Assembly (NCBI RefSeq): GCF_001693775.2 | Contig: NZ_MBEW02000002.1 | Span: 1 to 64,000 of the forward strand | Direction of reading: 5' to 3' | DNA length: 64,000 bases | DNA from: Criibacterium bergeronii | Lineage (GTDB): Bacteria; Bacillota; Clostridia; Peptostreptococcales; Filifactoraceae | The notes under the pieces: generated by a model | Database searches by the model: none | The model's input: the letters and a program-made list of their open reading frames with translations, nothing else | What the model was told of the DNA's origin: nothing | In this document: positions 53,467-63,458 of the stretch, in pieces | Layout: every line of letters begins with the position of its first letter | How positions within the stretch are numbered: position 1 is the stretch's first letter | Position numbers and translations under genes: made by a program

Positions 53467-54501
53467 TTAATTTAATATATTTTTAAAATCCTCAGCAATT
53501 TTTTTAGCAGTAGCTTTTGAATTTACATTCATATAGTTTTTTTCAAATTTTACCTTTGGTATGTTGTAATTGATATCATAATATTTTAAGCAGAGGTCTT
53601 TTAACAAACTATCGAAATCGCCATTATCAATATAATTATAATATTTTTGCATTCTTTCACTTGATATATATTTTTCCAGCTTTTTGATAAATTCTTTCAT
53701 AAGAGAGTTATCATTTCCAAAGTCGGGGAGATATATATTTTTTATTTCATTAATTCTAAAATCAATATCAGCGTCAATATATATTTTTATGCCGTCATTC
53801 ATTTTATCGAGTAATCGTTTTGGTACAGTGACTTTTCCTATTTTTGAAGACTCTCCCTCTACAAAAACATAGGAGTTTTCATATTTTTTTAAGTCATCAA
53901 ATAAAAGAGAGTCAAATTTTTTCTGAGAAAACTGTTCATTTTTGCCTATATTACCAAGTAAAGAGCCTCTATGGTTAGCATATCCCTCTAGGTCTAGGAT
54001 TTTAAATCCAAGTGAGGATAATTCTTTGAGTATGGAAGTTTTTCCAGTACCGGTAAAGCCGTATAAGGTTATAGGCTTAACAGAGTCAATAAGCCTTGGG
54101 AGATTATTGATAATATAATTTCTATAGTATTTGTATCCTCCTTGCAATTTATAAACTCTTTCGTCAAGGGCATTTAATACAGATACTATAGAGTTACTCC
54201 TATAACCACCTCTAGAGCAAAAAAAGTACAAATTTTCATATTGTTTTTTTAACTCTTGAATTTGTTTAAACATTTCGGGAAGTCTTTTGCTTACAGCATC
54301 TACTCCAAGCATTTTTGCTTTTTCGACATCACCATTTACATATAAAGTGCCGATTTGAGCTCTTTCATTGTCTAACAAAGTAGGTATGTTTATAGCTCCG
54401 CTGATTGTAGATTTTTTATATTCACTTGGCGTTCTGCAATCTATATATATTTTAGATTTTTTGCCCTTAAGAGTTTCTTCATAGGTAGGATTTTTTTGCA
54501 T
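53467..54501 (-). CDS. mnmH: tRNA 2-selenouridine synthase
   Basis: 344 residues from the ATG after TTGGAG (the frame opens at 54513). The N-terminal rhodanese domain has the catalytic Cys in FFCSRGGYRSNS (about residue 93). The C-terminal part has the P-loop GFTGTGKTS (about 148) and DLEGYANHRGSLLG. MnmH swaps sulfur for selenium in the tRNA wobble uridine using selenophosphate. It supports selenium use, together with yedF and DUF3343 at 25.8-26.6 kb. Confidence 0.94.
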   Translation of the reverse strand: MQKNPTYEETLKGKKSKIYIDCRTPSEYKKSTISGAINIPTLLDNERAQIGTLYVNGDVEKAKMLGVDAVSKRLPEMFKQIQELKKQYENLYFFCSRGGYRSNSIVSVLNALDERVYKLQGGYKYYRNYIINNLPRLIDSVKPITLYGFTGTGKTSILKELSSLGFKILDLEGYANHRGSLLGNIGKNEQFSQKKFDSLLFDDLKKYENSYVFVEGESSKIGKVTVPKRLLDKMNDGIKIYIDADIDFRINEIKNIYLPDFGNDNSLMKEFIKKLEKYISSERMQKYYNYIDNGDFDSLLKDLCLKYYDINYNIPKVKFEKNYMNVNSKATAKKIAEDFKNILN

Positions 54502-54540
54502 ATAATTCTCCAATTTGCTTAGATATTTAAATATATTTGT

Positions 54541-54640
54541 TAATTTATTTTAATACTATATAATATAATTAGTCAAATTTGTTAATTTATTTTAATACTA
54601 TATAATATAATTAGTCAAATTTGTTAATTTTTTTGATTTT
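54541..54640. repeat. 42-bp tandem repeat, about 2.3 copies
   Basis: The unit TAATTTATTTTAATACTATA plus 22 more bases starts at 54541, again at 54583, and partly at 54625. Its last part recurs at 61622. It lies in the leader of mnmH. Confidence 0.9.
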
Positions 54641-54654
54641 ATAGGGAGTTTAGG
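54606..54654. repeat. 49-bp direct repeat, left copy
   Basis: Matches 61622-61670 at about 46 of 49 positions, same orientation, from TATAATTAGTCAAA to GGAGTTTAGG. The IS256-like end begins right after it. Confidence 0.9.
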
Positions 54655-54973
54655 GTAGTGTCAAGTTTTTTGTGTAAACTCTTTTAAATTTCTTGTAAAA
54701 ATAAATGGTCTTTTGAGAAAATGTACCTTGTCTATCCCTTGGAATTTTAAGGATAAGTTCGCCAAACTCGATTTTAAAAGTCCTGTGATAGTAACCATTT
54801 CTAGAATTAGCGTTATTGTAGGCTGAAACATCATAAGGTTCGTAACCAAGAAAAGCAGTTGTTTGTGTTTCTAAAAGCATATTCATAGAATCTTCAAGCT
54901 GTTTACGAAAAATTTCATCAATATTTATTGCTTGTGATAGCGCAGTTATTAATTCTGTATTAAAATTAGTCAT
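54650..54973 (-). pseudogene. IS256-family transposase, N-terminal remnant
   Basis: The ATG at 54973 follows GGAGGTCCTC. The protein shows the IS256 start pattern: TQTTAFLGYEPYD, NSRNGYYHRTF, GELILKIPRDRQGTFSQ. After about residue 85 it jumps to a basic YKKFKRVYTKNL tail read from the element's own end. The DDE part is missing, so it is non-functional. Confidence 0.85.
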
Positions 54974-55087
54974 GAGGACCTCCATCTTCTTGAAAATTTT
55001 TATTTGGTAACTTAATTTTACAAATTATGGTCCTCTTTTTCTATACTAAGGAACAAATTTTCAGTTTACACATAATATTTTACACTA
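54656..55087. mobile_element. internally deleted IS256-like element, 432 bp
   Basis: The ends are inverted copies: TAGTGTCAAGT...GTGTAAAC at 54656-54679 and the complement of TAGTGTAAAAT...GTGTAAAC at 55064-55087, 24 bases each. The coding part is only the transposase N-terminus, so about 0.9 kb has been lost between the ends. Confidence 0.8.
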
Positions 55088-55228
55088 TGCGTATAAAAAG
55101 TGTATTTATATAACAAAGCTTTAAAGATACGGCTGAATAATGTCGATTTTTTATATTGTAATTGCGGGAAAATTTTGATATAATATTATTGAAAATGATT
55201 ATCAATATAATCGAGGAGGTATTAAGAG

Positions 55229-58200
55229 ATGAAGAAAAGAGCGTTGGCTCTGATTTTATGTATTATGATGATTTTTAATCTGACTACTGCATTTGCAAAT
55301 GGCGAGGTTGATGCAGCCAGTAAAGATATAAAATTAACTTTGACAGCTGAGGACAAAAGCAGCATGGAGATATCAATAGAACCGGAAACCATAGCAAAAG
55401 ATATATCTGGGGTAAAAACTGATACAGTTTTTGAGCATAAAAAGATAACTTATAAAGGTGGTATTGGATGGACACAAGGTAAAAGCTACTGCGTTTCAGA
55501 TGGCAAACTCTACATTGATCCGATTAGAAATAAACACACTTTGACTTTGAAATTAAATTCAGGGGAAGAGCTACATTTTATTCGGAAGGATAAAAATTTT
55601 GAAAGGATTGACTTGGCTCATCCGCCCAAGGGCAAACTACATATCAAGCTTGAGGGATATTTTGAAGGGGCTCTTGTAGGTCAAAGAAAGTATGATGCGG
55701 TAAGCGCTGCTACTGGAACGACAAGTGATAACAAAAACTCGAACATCAAGGTCTATGGACAAATTACAGACGAGAATAAAGGACCTATCCCGGGAGCTTG
55801 GAAGGAGCTTTCCAAGTCGGATATAGAAGTGGACAAGGGACGCACAAAGATTATACTAGATGAAAAATCTGGTATGAAGCCTAGCTATAATGCGGGAGAT
55901 TCTTCTATAACTCTTGCCGGAGAACCCAAAAATGTTGGAGACTATCCAGTAAAGGTAGAGCTTGTAGACATCTATGGCAGAACGGCCAGCAGCAATGAAG
56001 CCTGGTTTTCTGTTTCGGATATAGAAACAACTTATCTTGACAAGGTAATGAAAGATGTAAATACAAGACTTAAAACAACTGCAAATGGCAAGGTCCTCTT
56101 TAATCAAGAACCTTGGTATATTGCTTATTTCAATGAAAATAATAAGGGAGAGGGTCAAGAATATATAGTACCCAAAAATATAAATCTATGGCAAGGCTCA
56201 CATGAAAGTGGAACTTATGGACAATTGGGTCTGATTTTTAATTTGAGCGATAATCCTAGAAGAGAAAAGTTTGAGTACAAACCGGATGAGGATAGGATTC
56301 CTATCCAAAATTTTGTTTTGCAAGAGGGAAGCGACTTGACTCTTGTTAATATGAAAGTTTTTTCTGGAGTGAATATAATCGTCAACAAGGGTGCGATTTT
56401 AAATATACATGATTCTTCAATTTACGGAAAGATTACAGTTAATGGCGGAAGGCTCAGGGTAAATTATGATCCTGATGGAAAATTCCAAGGAGAATTTGGA
56501 AAACCGTCTGATACAAAAGTGGTCTCGGGTTCATCAATTCAAGGTCAAATCATATTAAATGATGGAGCCGTATTGGAAAGCTCCTACATCTATTCTAATA
56601 CAAACAACTTGACAGATGTCAATAAGGCTGTCAAGAACACAAGACCTGTTGTACTTGTAAAGGGCAAGGCCTTTATAAGAGGAAATGTCTTTGTAAAAGG
56701 AGATGAATCTCCAACAGGAAGCGAATCCAATGGTAGGCCTTATAGAGGACAAACTGGGGTAGAGGTTGACGGAGGATCTCTTACAATTTTAGAAAATTCA
56801 AATCTCTATACCTATGGAGGAGGAACATCTGCCACAACATCAAGAGGAGGAAATGCCCTAGTCTTAAAAAATGGCGGTAAGATTCTCGGCGACGGAGGAC
56901 TTGTTGCCTTGGGAGGCACAGGCCATAGTGGAGAAGGTGGATATGCAGTTTGTGGAGAAGGAACAATTTCTAGCAAGATTGCATATTTAAGAGCTGGAAA
57001 TGGAAGTGATGTTAGTCCGGCAACAGAAAATGGTGTAAAGATAACCAAGAATGTCATAGGAAAGGTTGAGGCTGGCAAAAAAGGCAGTGGAAAAATTGCT
57101 GAAGAATACCCTGAGTACTGGGGCCATAGTTCAGTGCCTAAGAAGTTAGATGAGAATACGATTGGAGAAGCTCTCATAAACCCATCTGGTGAAGAAGGTA
57201 TTAATGGTGAACAAGCACCTATTTTTGAAGATGCAAAACCGGGTCAAAAAATAAAAAGAGTTGAGTTTACAACAAATACATTCCACCAAAAATCAATTCA
57301 AGTAGCACAAAAAAGTGACGATTCTAAGGCTTGGATAAAGAAGCTTGAAAATAAACAGGGCATTGTATCCTTGGGTTCTGAAAAAATTGAAATGCTAGAT
57401 AAAGAGGTGGAAGGACGAAAAGGCTACAAGGTTGAAGGAAGCTTTTTATACATCTATGGTCTAAATGTAGGTGATAAGGTTGATATAAAGGTTGATGGCT
57501 ATGTGCCAGTGAGCCTAAAGGCAGTTGCAAGAGAAGATGTAGAAAATATGTATAGGCTTGAAATATTTTCTAAAGAACCGGAAGAAAAGCCTTACATCCC
57601 AGAAGAAGAATTAGACATATCTAATGAAAATGTTGCACGTGCAAAAGAATATATAAAAAATCTAAAGTTTGATAAAGATGCCTTAAAGCAAGACGGAGTT
57701 AATACAGGAAGAAATTCCTCAACCATAAAGGACTTGACAAAAAGCATTGAAAGGGCAAAAGAACTAGCATCTAAAGAGAATCTCAGTCCAGATGAAAAGA
57801 AAGAATTAGTTTTGATTCATAAAAATAAATTTGAAAACAAGACTAAAAATATCCTAATAGATATGGATTTGGAAGATGATAAAGTTGTTGCCAATAGACA
57901 CGACAACAAGAGGCTACATGCCAAAATAAAAAATGGCAAGGTGACTTATTCATCTGAACTAGCATCTATATCAAAGCAGACCTATCCAAAACTCACAGTT
58001 TATAGAATTGACAAGACTGAATATGAAACAGATGTAGTAACAGGAGCGACTCCTAAATTTGAAAATAATGAGTTGGATGGCAAATACTATGACATCAAAA
58101 GGGTCTTGCCAGAAAATCAAGTAAGAAGTGCTCAAAGTAGCAAGTATGAAATAAGCTTCAACGAAGCAGAAATAAAAAAAGACTTTCCAAATGCTCATTT

Positions 58201-61200
58201 GCTAAAAATTGTATTTTCGGTAAAACTTGCAGATGATATTTTCGTAAAAAGTACAGATTATGTATTTTTGAGTGATACAAAAGCTGTTGAAAAAGAAGAT
58301 GATAATGACAACATCGTAAGTGAACAAGACCCAACAAAAGAAAATAACAAAAATATCGTAAGTGAACAGGACCCAACAAAAGAAAATAACAAAAACGAAG
58401 GCCCTAAAGACAAGAATGATCAAAACAAAGGTCACTATGAATATATAAGTACAAGAAGGCATGTGCCGGTAAAGGTAAAAAGTTCCGAAAAATCTGTTGT
58501 CAAACCTTACATTGAAGGATATGCAGACGGACTTTTTAGACCTAATCTTGCAGTTACAAGAGCAGAAGCTGCTCAGATGATTTTAAAATTGCAAAAAGCA
58601 ACAGCGTCTAAGAACAAGCTAGATTTTGATGATGTAAAAGACGCTTGGTATAATGAGGCTCTTAACTATACCTATTCAAAGAGTATGATTCTTGCAAAAG
58701 ATGGCAAACTAAGACCGGATGATAAGATGACAAGAGCAGAATTTGTCAGGATGATTTTCCCACTTCTTCCACAAAAATCGACAGAGGAAGCATTCACAGA
58801 TATAAGAGGTCACGAGTTTGAAGAAGCCATATTAAGAGCCACTGCAAATGGAATTGTAAAGGGCTATCCTGACAAGACCTTTAGACCGGATGGCAAGGTT
58901 ACAAGAGCAGAAGCTGTTGCTATGCTAAATCGCCTTTACAAGAAGACTTTGACAGCAGATGAAATCGAAAAGAATATGTTCAAGCTAAAGACTTTTGAAG
59001 ATGTAAAAAAATCTCATTGGGCATATAAAGAAATTATGTCTGCCATGAACTATGAGTTTGTAAAATCTGCCGGAGATGATAGCTACACATACGAAATGAG
59101 ACATGAAGAAGTATGGGATAGGGTATGGGTAGAAGATTCTGTAAAAAAAGAAAAGAAACCGGAAATCAAGAAGGAATTTATAGCCAAAAATTTGACAGAT
59201 AAAAATTCTAAGATTACTTTAAAAGGCAAGCTATCCAAGGACGCCAAGCTTGAAATAAAAGATAAGAGTGAATTGAAGGCTGGCAAGGTGCAAATCACAG
59301 TGCCAGAAAGCATTTTAAAAGACTACAGGAATTTAAAGGCAAAAGAAGGGAAGACCTATGAAATCATAAAGTCCTATGATGTGAAACTAATAGGAGATTA
59401 TCAAGGAAAACTTCAAGTTAGTCTAGCTGTGGGCGATGAATATAATGGCAAAAATGCCCTTATAAAACACCTATCAAAAGACGGACTAAAGAGCTATACA
59501 GATGTAGTAAAAGAAGGCAAGGTTGAAGTCGAAGTAGATGGACTATCGCCATTCGTTGTCATAATTGAAAAAGATAAGATAAACCAAGGAATGCTTGATT
59601 TGAAACACAGCCTAAATGAGAAACTTGATGCTGCATCGAAAAAAGATAAGCTCAAGTTTACTAAAAAGTCCTTCGACATCCTTGAAAAGGAAATTAAAAA
59701 AGCTAAAACTCTTAAAGATTCTAAAGATAAAGAAGCTATCAAGCAAGAAATAGCAAGCCTTGAAAGAGCAATAAAGGGCTTGCAAAAACTTGGCGATATA
59801 GACGATTTACAGAAAAAATTAAATGCCGCATGGAAAAAGATAGAAGACGAGTCCTATACACAAGAAAGTAGAGAAAAGTTAAAAAGCTTCTTAGGAAAAT
59901 TTGCAGACTACGATTTTGACAATGCAACTGAAGAAATTGTCGAAAAAGAATTAAAAGCAATCGCTGATGAAGTTGGAAAGCTTGTAAAAAAACCAGTGGT
60001 GGAAGAAGTTGCACTTGAAATAGACAAGACAAATGGAACAGTCGATCATGCAAAGGCAGTTATAGGAAAAACTTTTAAAGACGCTACAACTTCTACTGGA
60101 CTTTATGAGTTTGAAGAACCAAGCATAAGTGGCAAAAAATTCCTAGGCTGGAAAATAAATGGAGAAGGAGAAACTTTTACAAGCGAAAATCTAAAGAACC
60201 AGACTATTAAAAAAGAAATGGTAAAGGAAGGCAAGATAAGATTAGTTGCTCAATTTGAAAACGTAACTCTACCAGCAGTAGAAAAAAAGAATGTTAAATT
60301 AACAGAAGAGAAAAAGCCTAAGGCAATAGGCGTAGATGGAACTGACGCTGATACTATTGCTTGGCTTTCAAAGTTGAAGAAACAAAATGGCAGTATCAGC
60401 AAGTATCCTAGTGGAGAAAAACTGGATAAGGTTAGCTCAAGCTCATATGCATTGGGATATTATGTATATTCTGGACGATCATTAGGAATAGCGAATGCAA
60501 AAGTAGGCGATATATTTAAGGTAGAGGTAGAAGGCTATAAGGACATCTTTTTGAAGGCAGAAGAATTTGGTTCAAGCTACCACTTGGTTCAAATAGATAA
60601 TCCACAAGCACAAAAAGAAGATCCACCCAAGCTCCAATTAAAAACAGTGGTTTTTGAAAACTCAGAAAATCTAAAAATAGTGTTAAAAAAAGACCACGAA
60701 AACAGCGGGATTTGGCTAGACACTCTTGATACTAAGGGCAAGGTTGAAAAATTGGAAGGAAACACTTATGTAGATTTTCCTAAAGAAAATCTTAAATTTT
60801 ACAACAAGAATTCAAAAAAATCCTTGACTATATACAATTTGAAGATTGGGGATATAGTAAAGATATCTGTCGAAGGCTTTGAAGATGTTTACTTACAAGC
60901 GGAACAATACGGAAGTAGTTATAAATTAAAGCAGGTTAAAAATCCACAAGCAAGTGGAAACGAAGAAGACACCCCTTCACAGGAACCTAAACCAAATCAA
61001 AAACCTAAAATAGGGCCCCCTTTAAATAGACAGCTAAATATTTTAAGCAATGAGTCTCCAGATGAAAATACTATGAAATGGTATAAAAAGCTTTATGACG
61101 AAGGCGAAGTTTTATTAAATGGAACTACCATGGAAAAGATTGAAGAATTTGGAACGGAAAAGGGTTACTATCTAAATCCACCAGATAAAGCAGTTAGAAT

Positions 61201-61354
61201 AAAATTCAGGAAACTGAGCAAGGATGATATAATCACACTTAAAGTGCCCGGTTGGGAAGATATTAGATTTAAAGTGGTAGACTTAATCTCTTATTTAGGT
61301 CCTAATGGAGAAAAAGAAGCTGAATTTACAGAACTAAAACCTGGAGAAAATTAA
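55229..61354 (+). CDS. giant SLH-anchored surface adhesin with DUF1533-like repeats
   Basis: 2041 residues with a signal peptide (ends near TTAFA, about 23). Residues about 330-640 are Gly-rich beta-helix-like (NGGRLRVNY, DGGSLTILENS, KNGGKILGDGG). About 675-770 is a DUF1533-like (hemoglobin-interacting-type) domain with W, GYVP. A 14-residue unit NIVSEQDPTKENNK occurs twice at about 1028-1055. SLH repeats lie near 1090-1260 (GYADGLFRPNLAVTRAEA; GYPDKTFRPDGKVTRAEA), followed by FIVAR-like helices (about 1455-1520), an InlB-like repeat (KKFLGWKINGEG) and three more DUF1533-like domains (about 1685-2030). There is no LPXTG. SLH in the middle leaves both ends exposed. Confidence 0.88.
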   Translation: MKKRALALILCIMMIFNLTTAFANGEVDAASKDIKLTLTAEDKSSMEISIEPETIAKDISGVKTDTVFEHKKITYKGGIGWTQGKSYCVSDGKLYIDPIRNKHTLTLKLNSGEELHFIRKDKNFERIDLAHPPKGKLHIKLEGYFEGALVGQRKYDAVSAATGTTSDNKNSNIKVYGQITDENKGPIPGAWKELSKSDIEVDKGRTKIILDEKSGMKPSYNAGDSSITLAGEPKNVGDYPVKVELVDIYGRTASSNEAWFSVSDIETTYLDKVMKDVNTRLKTTANGKVLFNQEPWYIAYFNENNKGEGQEYIVPKNINLWQGSHESGTYGQLGLIFNLSDNPRREKFEYKPDEDRIPIQNFVLQEGSDLTLVNMKVFSGVNIIVNKGAILNIHDSSIYGKITVNGGRLRVNYDPDGKFQGEFGKPSDTKVVSGSSIQGQIILNDGAVLESSYIYSNTNNLTDVNKAVKNTRPVVLVKGKAFIRGNVFVKGDESPTGSESNGRPYRGQTGVEVDGGSLTILENSNLYTYGGGTSATTSRGGNALVLKNGGKILGDGGLVALGGTGHSGEGGYAVCGEGTISSKIAYLRAGNGSDVSPATENGVKITKNVIGKVEAGKKGSGKIAEEYPEYWGHSSVPKKLDENTIGEALINPSGEEGINGEQAPIFEDAKPGQKIKRVEFTTNTFHQKSIQVAQKSDDSKAWIKKLENKQGIVSLGSEKIEMLDKEVEGRKGYKVEGSFLYIYGLNVGDKVDIKVDGYVPVSLKAVAREDVENMYRLEIFSKEPEEKPYIPEEELDISNENVARAKEYIKNLKFDKDALKQDGVNTGRNSSTIKDLTKSIERAKELASKENLSPDEKKELVLIHKNKFENKTKNILIDMDLEDDKVVANRHDNKRLHAKIKNGKVTYSSELASISKQTYPKLTVYRIDKTEYETDVVTGATPKFENNELDGKYYDIKRVLPENQVRSAQSSKYEISFNEAEIKKDFPNAHLLKIVFSVKLADDIFVKSTDYVFLSDTKAVEKEDDNDNIVSEQDPTKENNKNIVSEQDPTKENNKNEGPKDKNDQNKGHYEYISTRRHVPVKVKSSEKSVVKPYIEGYADGLFRPNLAVTRAEAAQMILKLQKATASKNKLDFDDVKDAWYNEALNYTYSKSMILAKDGKLRPDDKMTRAEFVRMIFPLLPQKSTEEAFTDIRGHEFEEAILRATANGIVKGYPDKTFRPDGKVTRAEAVAMLNRLYKKTLTADEIEKNMFKLKTFEDVKKSHWAYKEIMSAMNYEFVKSAGDDSYTYEMRHEEVWDRVWVEDSVKKEKKPEIKKEFIAKNLTDKNSKITLKGKLSKDAKLEIKDKSELKAGKVQITVPESILKDYRNLKAKEGKTYEIIKSYDVKLIGDYQGKLQVSLAVGDEYNGKNALIKHLSKDGLKSYTDVVKEGKVEVEVDGLSPFVVIIEKDKINQGMLDLKHSLNEKLDAASKKDKLKFTKKSFDILEKEIKKAKTLKDSKDKEAIKQEIASLERAIKGLQKLGDIDDLQKKLNAAWKKIEDESYTQESREKLKSFLGKFADYDFDNATEEIVEKELKAIADEVGKLVKKPVVEEVALEIDKTNGTVDHAKAVIGKTFKDATTSTGLYEFEEPSISGKKFLGWKINGEGETFTSENLKNQTIKKEMVKEGKIRLVAQFENVTLPAVEKKNVKLTEEKKPKAIGVDGTDADTIAWLSKLKKQNGSISKYPSGEKLDKVSSSSYALGYYVYSGRSLGIANAKVGDIFKVEVEGYKDIFLKAEEFGSSYHLVQIDNPQAQKEDPPKLQLKTVVFENSENLKIVLKKDHENSGIWLDTLDTKGKVEKLEGNTYVDFPKENLKFYNKNSKKSLTIYNLKIGDIVKISVEGFEDVYLQAEQYGSSYKLKQVKNPQASGNEEDTPSQEPKPNQKPKIGPPLNRQLNILSNESPDENTMKWYKKLYDEGEVLLNGTTMEKIEEFGTEKGYYLNPPDKAVRIKFRKLSKDDIITLKVPGWEDIRFKVVDLISYLGPNGEKEAEFTELKPGEN
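58310..58393 (+). repeat. 42-bp in-frame tandem repeat inside the adhesin
   Basis: Two copies encoding NIVSEQDPTKENNK, with two silent differences. Copy number of such units often varies between strains. Confidence 0.9.
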
Positions 61355-61418
61355 AAAAAGATAAAATAAAACATAGTCTTAGAAGCTCTTAATTAGGGAA
61401 CTATTTTCTTAAAACGCA

Positions 61419-61455
61419 ATCGGCATTAAGGTATTGACCTTTATGCCGATTTTTA
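61419..61455 (+). terminator. terminator after the adhesin gene
   Basis: AATCGGCATTAAGG and CCTTTATGCCGATT form a stem (small mismatch) followed by a T run. Confidence 0.9.
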
Positions 61456-61506
61456 TATGCTAATTTTCTCTGAAAAATCCCAATAAAACTAAATAGTTTG
61501 TTTCTT

Positions 61507-61619
61507 TAATACTAACTTACATAAGAAAATGTAGTATTAGTTTTAATTATAAAAATTTTTGCATGAGGTAGTAGCATAAATTTTTTTTAATATGTATGCT
61601 ACAATTTTCAAAGTAATTT
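61507..61619. repeat. 113-bp repeat, copy B (inverted relative to 1-113)
   Basis: Reverse complement of 1-113 with about two mismatches, including the TATGCTAC and GTAGTATTAGTT hairpin arms. It lies directly left of the 49-bp direct repeat. Confidence 0.9.
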
Positions 61620-61621
61620 AG

Positions 61622-61670
61622 TATAATTAGTCAAAATTTTTAATTTTTTTGATTTTATATGGAGTTTAGG
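61622..61670. repeat. 49-bp direct repeat, right copy
   Basis: Matches 54606-54654 at about 46 of 49 positions. It is followed by the pilB promoter region. Confidence 0.9.
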
Positions 61671-61682
61671 CTCAAAAATCAA

Positions 61683-61711
61683 TTTAAAAAAACTACGAAG
61701 TATGATATAAT
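61683..61711 (+). promoter_or_regulatory. promoter of pilB
   Basis: TTTAAA (61683-61688), a 17-base spacer and TATAAT (61706-61711), 36 bases before the ATG. Confidence 0.6.
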
Positions 61712-61746
61712 ATCTTAATTAATATGTAAACCTTAGGGAGAATATT

Positions 61747-63435
61747 ATGCAAAGAAAAAGGCGTTTAGGAGATATACTTGTAGAGTCGGGAGCAATAACC
61801 CAAAGTCAACTGGAAAAGGCACTTGCAGTTCAAAAAAAGACTAGAATGAAATTGGGGGAAACTCTTGTAGAAGAAAAAATACTGACTGAAGAAAAACTGC
61901 TTAAAGTTTTGGAGTATCAGCTAGGCATACCATATCTTAATTTAAATGAAATGCAGGTAGATAAAAAGGCAGTAAACCTGATAAACAGGACTATTGCTAA
62001 AAAATACAATGTAATACCGGTTAAAATGCAAAAGGGCAAACTGATTTTAGCCATGTCAGACCCGTTGGATATATTGGCGATAGATGACGTAAGGCTAATT
62101 TCAGGGATGGATGTAGATGTTGCCATTGCATCAAAAGCGGATATACAAAAAGCAATAAATGCTAATTACAGCACATCAGAGGTTGCGTCAAAGGCTGCAA
62201 AGGAATTTAGCGAAGAAATGAAACAAAACACTGTAGCTCAACAACAAGCTGATGAAGAAGATGCCGGAGTAACCAATGCTCCTATGGTTAGACTGGTCAA
62301 TTCTATAATAGCTCAAGCCGCAACATTAAATGCCAGCGATATACATATAGAACCATTTGAAAACCTTGTAAGAATTCGTTATAGAATTGACGGAGATTTG
62401 CAAGAGGTTATGACTCCTGATAAAAATACGCATCTTGCGATAGTTACTAGGATTAAAATCATGGGGAAAATGGATATAGCAGAAAGACGTATACCACAAG
62501 ACGGCAGAATAGAGACGACCGTTGATGGTAGGCTGGTTGACCTGCGTATATCAATACTACCTACTGTTTATGGTGAAAAGGTCGTAATAAGGCTATTATA
62601 TAGAGACAGCATAAACGTAAGCAAGGCAGACTTAGGCTTTACAGACTATAACTTGCAACTATTCGACAAAATAATAAAAGCACCGGAGGGTATTATATTA
62701 GTTACAGGACCAACCGGTTCAGGTAAGTCTACTACGCTTTATACAGTTTTAAGAGAATTAAACGATATCAAAAAGAATATAATCACTGTAGAAGACCCGG
62801 TAGAATACAGACTTAGCGGGGTAAATCAGGTACAGGTAAATGCAAAAGCAGGACTTACCTTTGCTAGCGGACTTAGGTCAATACTGAGACAGGACCCGGA
62901 TATAGTAATGGTTGGGGAAATAAGAGATAATGAAACAGTAGAAATAGCAATACGTGCATCTATTACAGGACACTTAGTATTATCCACTCTCCATACAAAT
63001 GATACAGCATCTACAGTCTCAAGACTTGAGGATATGGGAGTAGAACCTTTTATGGTATCAACCTCAGTAGTTGGTATTATTGCTCAAAGACTGGTAAAAA
63101 GATTGTGTCCGAAATGCAAAAAAGAACATTTAACTACTCCTGATGAAATGAAAATGCTTAAGATTACTGAGCCAATTCAGATTTATGAGCCGGTTGGGTG
63201 CAATTATTGCTCAAATACAGGGTATTCCGGCAGAATAGCTATTCACGAAATCATGGTATTAGATAGAGAAGTAAAAAGTCTTATAAATAACAGAGCCAGC
63301 GTGGAAGAAATAAAACAAAAATGTATACAAAAGGGCATGAAAACACTTAATATGACAGCTGGAGAATTAGTTGTGCAAGGTATTACGTCCTTAGAGCAAA
63401 TGCTAAAGGTAACTTATAGTGTTGATGAAATTTAA
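61747..63435 (+). CDS. pilB: type IV pilus / type II secretion assembly ATPase
   Basis: 562 residues. The N-terminal MshEN (GspE-N) domain (about 1-150) has RLGDILVESGAITQSQLEKAL. The ATPase core has Walker A TGPTGSGKSTT (about 320), an Asp-box-like DIVMVGEIRD and the His-box GHLVLSTLHTND. A zinc tetracysteine lies near 455-490 (CPKCKKEH ... CNYCSNTGYSGR). It powers pilin extension and is followed by pilT. Ribosome-binding site AGGGAG. Confidence 0.95.
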   Translation: MQRKRRLGDILVESGAITQSQLEKALAVQKKTRMKLGETLVEEKILTEEKLLKVLEYQLGIPYLNLNEMQVDKKAVNLINRTIAKKYNVIPVKMQKGKLILAMSDPLDILAIDDVRLISGMDVDVAIASKADIQKAINANYSTSEVASKAAKEFSEEMKQNTVAQQQADEEDAGVTNAPMVRLVNSIIAQAATLNASDIHIEPFENLVRIRYRIDGDLQEVMTPDKNTHLAIVTRIKIMGKMDIAERRIPQDGRIETTVDGRLVDLRISILPTVYGEKVVIRLLYRDSINVSKADLGFTDYNLQLFDKIIKAPEGIILVTGPTGSGKSTTLYTVLRELNDIKKNIITVEDPVEYRLSGVNQVQVNAKAGLTFASGLRSILRQDPDIVMVGEIRDNETVEIAIRASITGHLVLSTLHTNDTASTVSRLEDMGVEPFMVSTSVVGIIAQRLVKRLCPKCKKEHLTTPDEMKMLKITEPIQIYEPVGCNYCSNTGYSGRIAIHEIMVLDREVKSLINNRASVEEIKQKCIQKGMKTLNMTAGELVVQGITSLEQMLKVTYSVDEI

Positions 63436-63458
63436 AAGGATTTAAAAAGGATTGGCAA

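Noticed and set aside
54541-54640. CRISPR array
   Set aside because: The repeat is a simple 42-bp tandem unit with no spacers and no cas genes nearby. No other array-like pattern was seen in the window.
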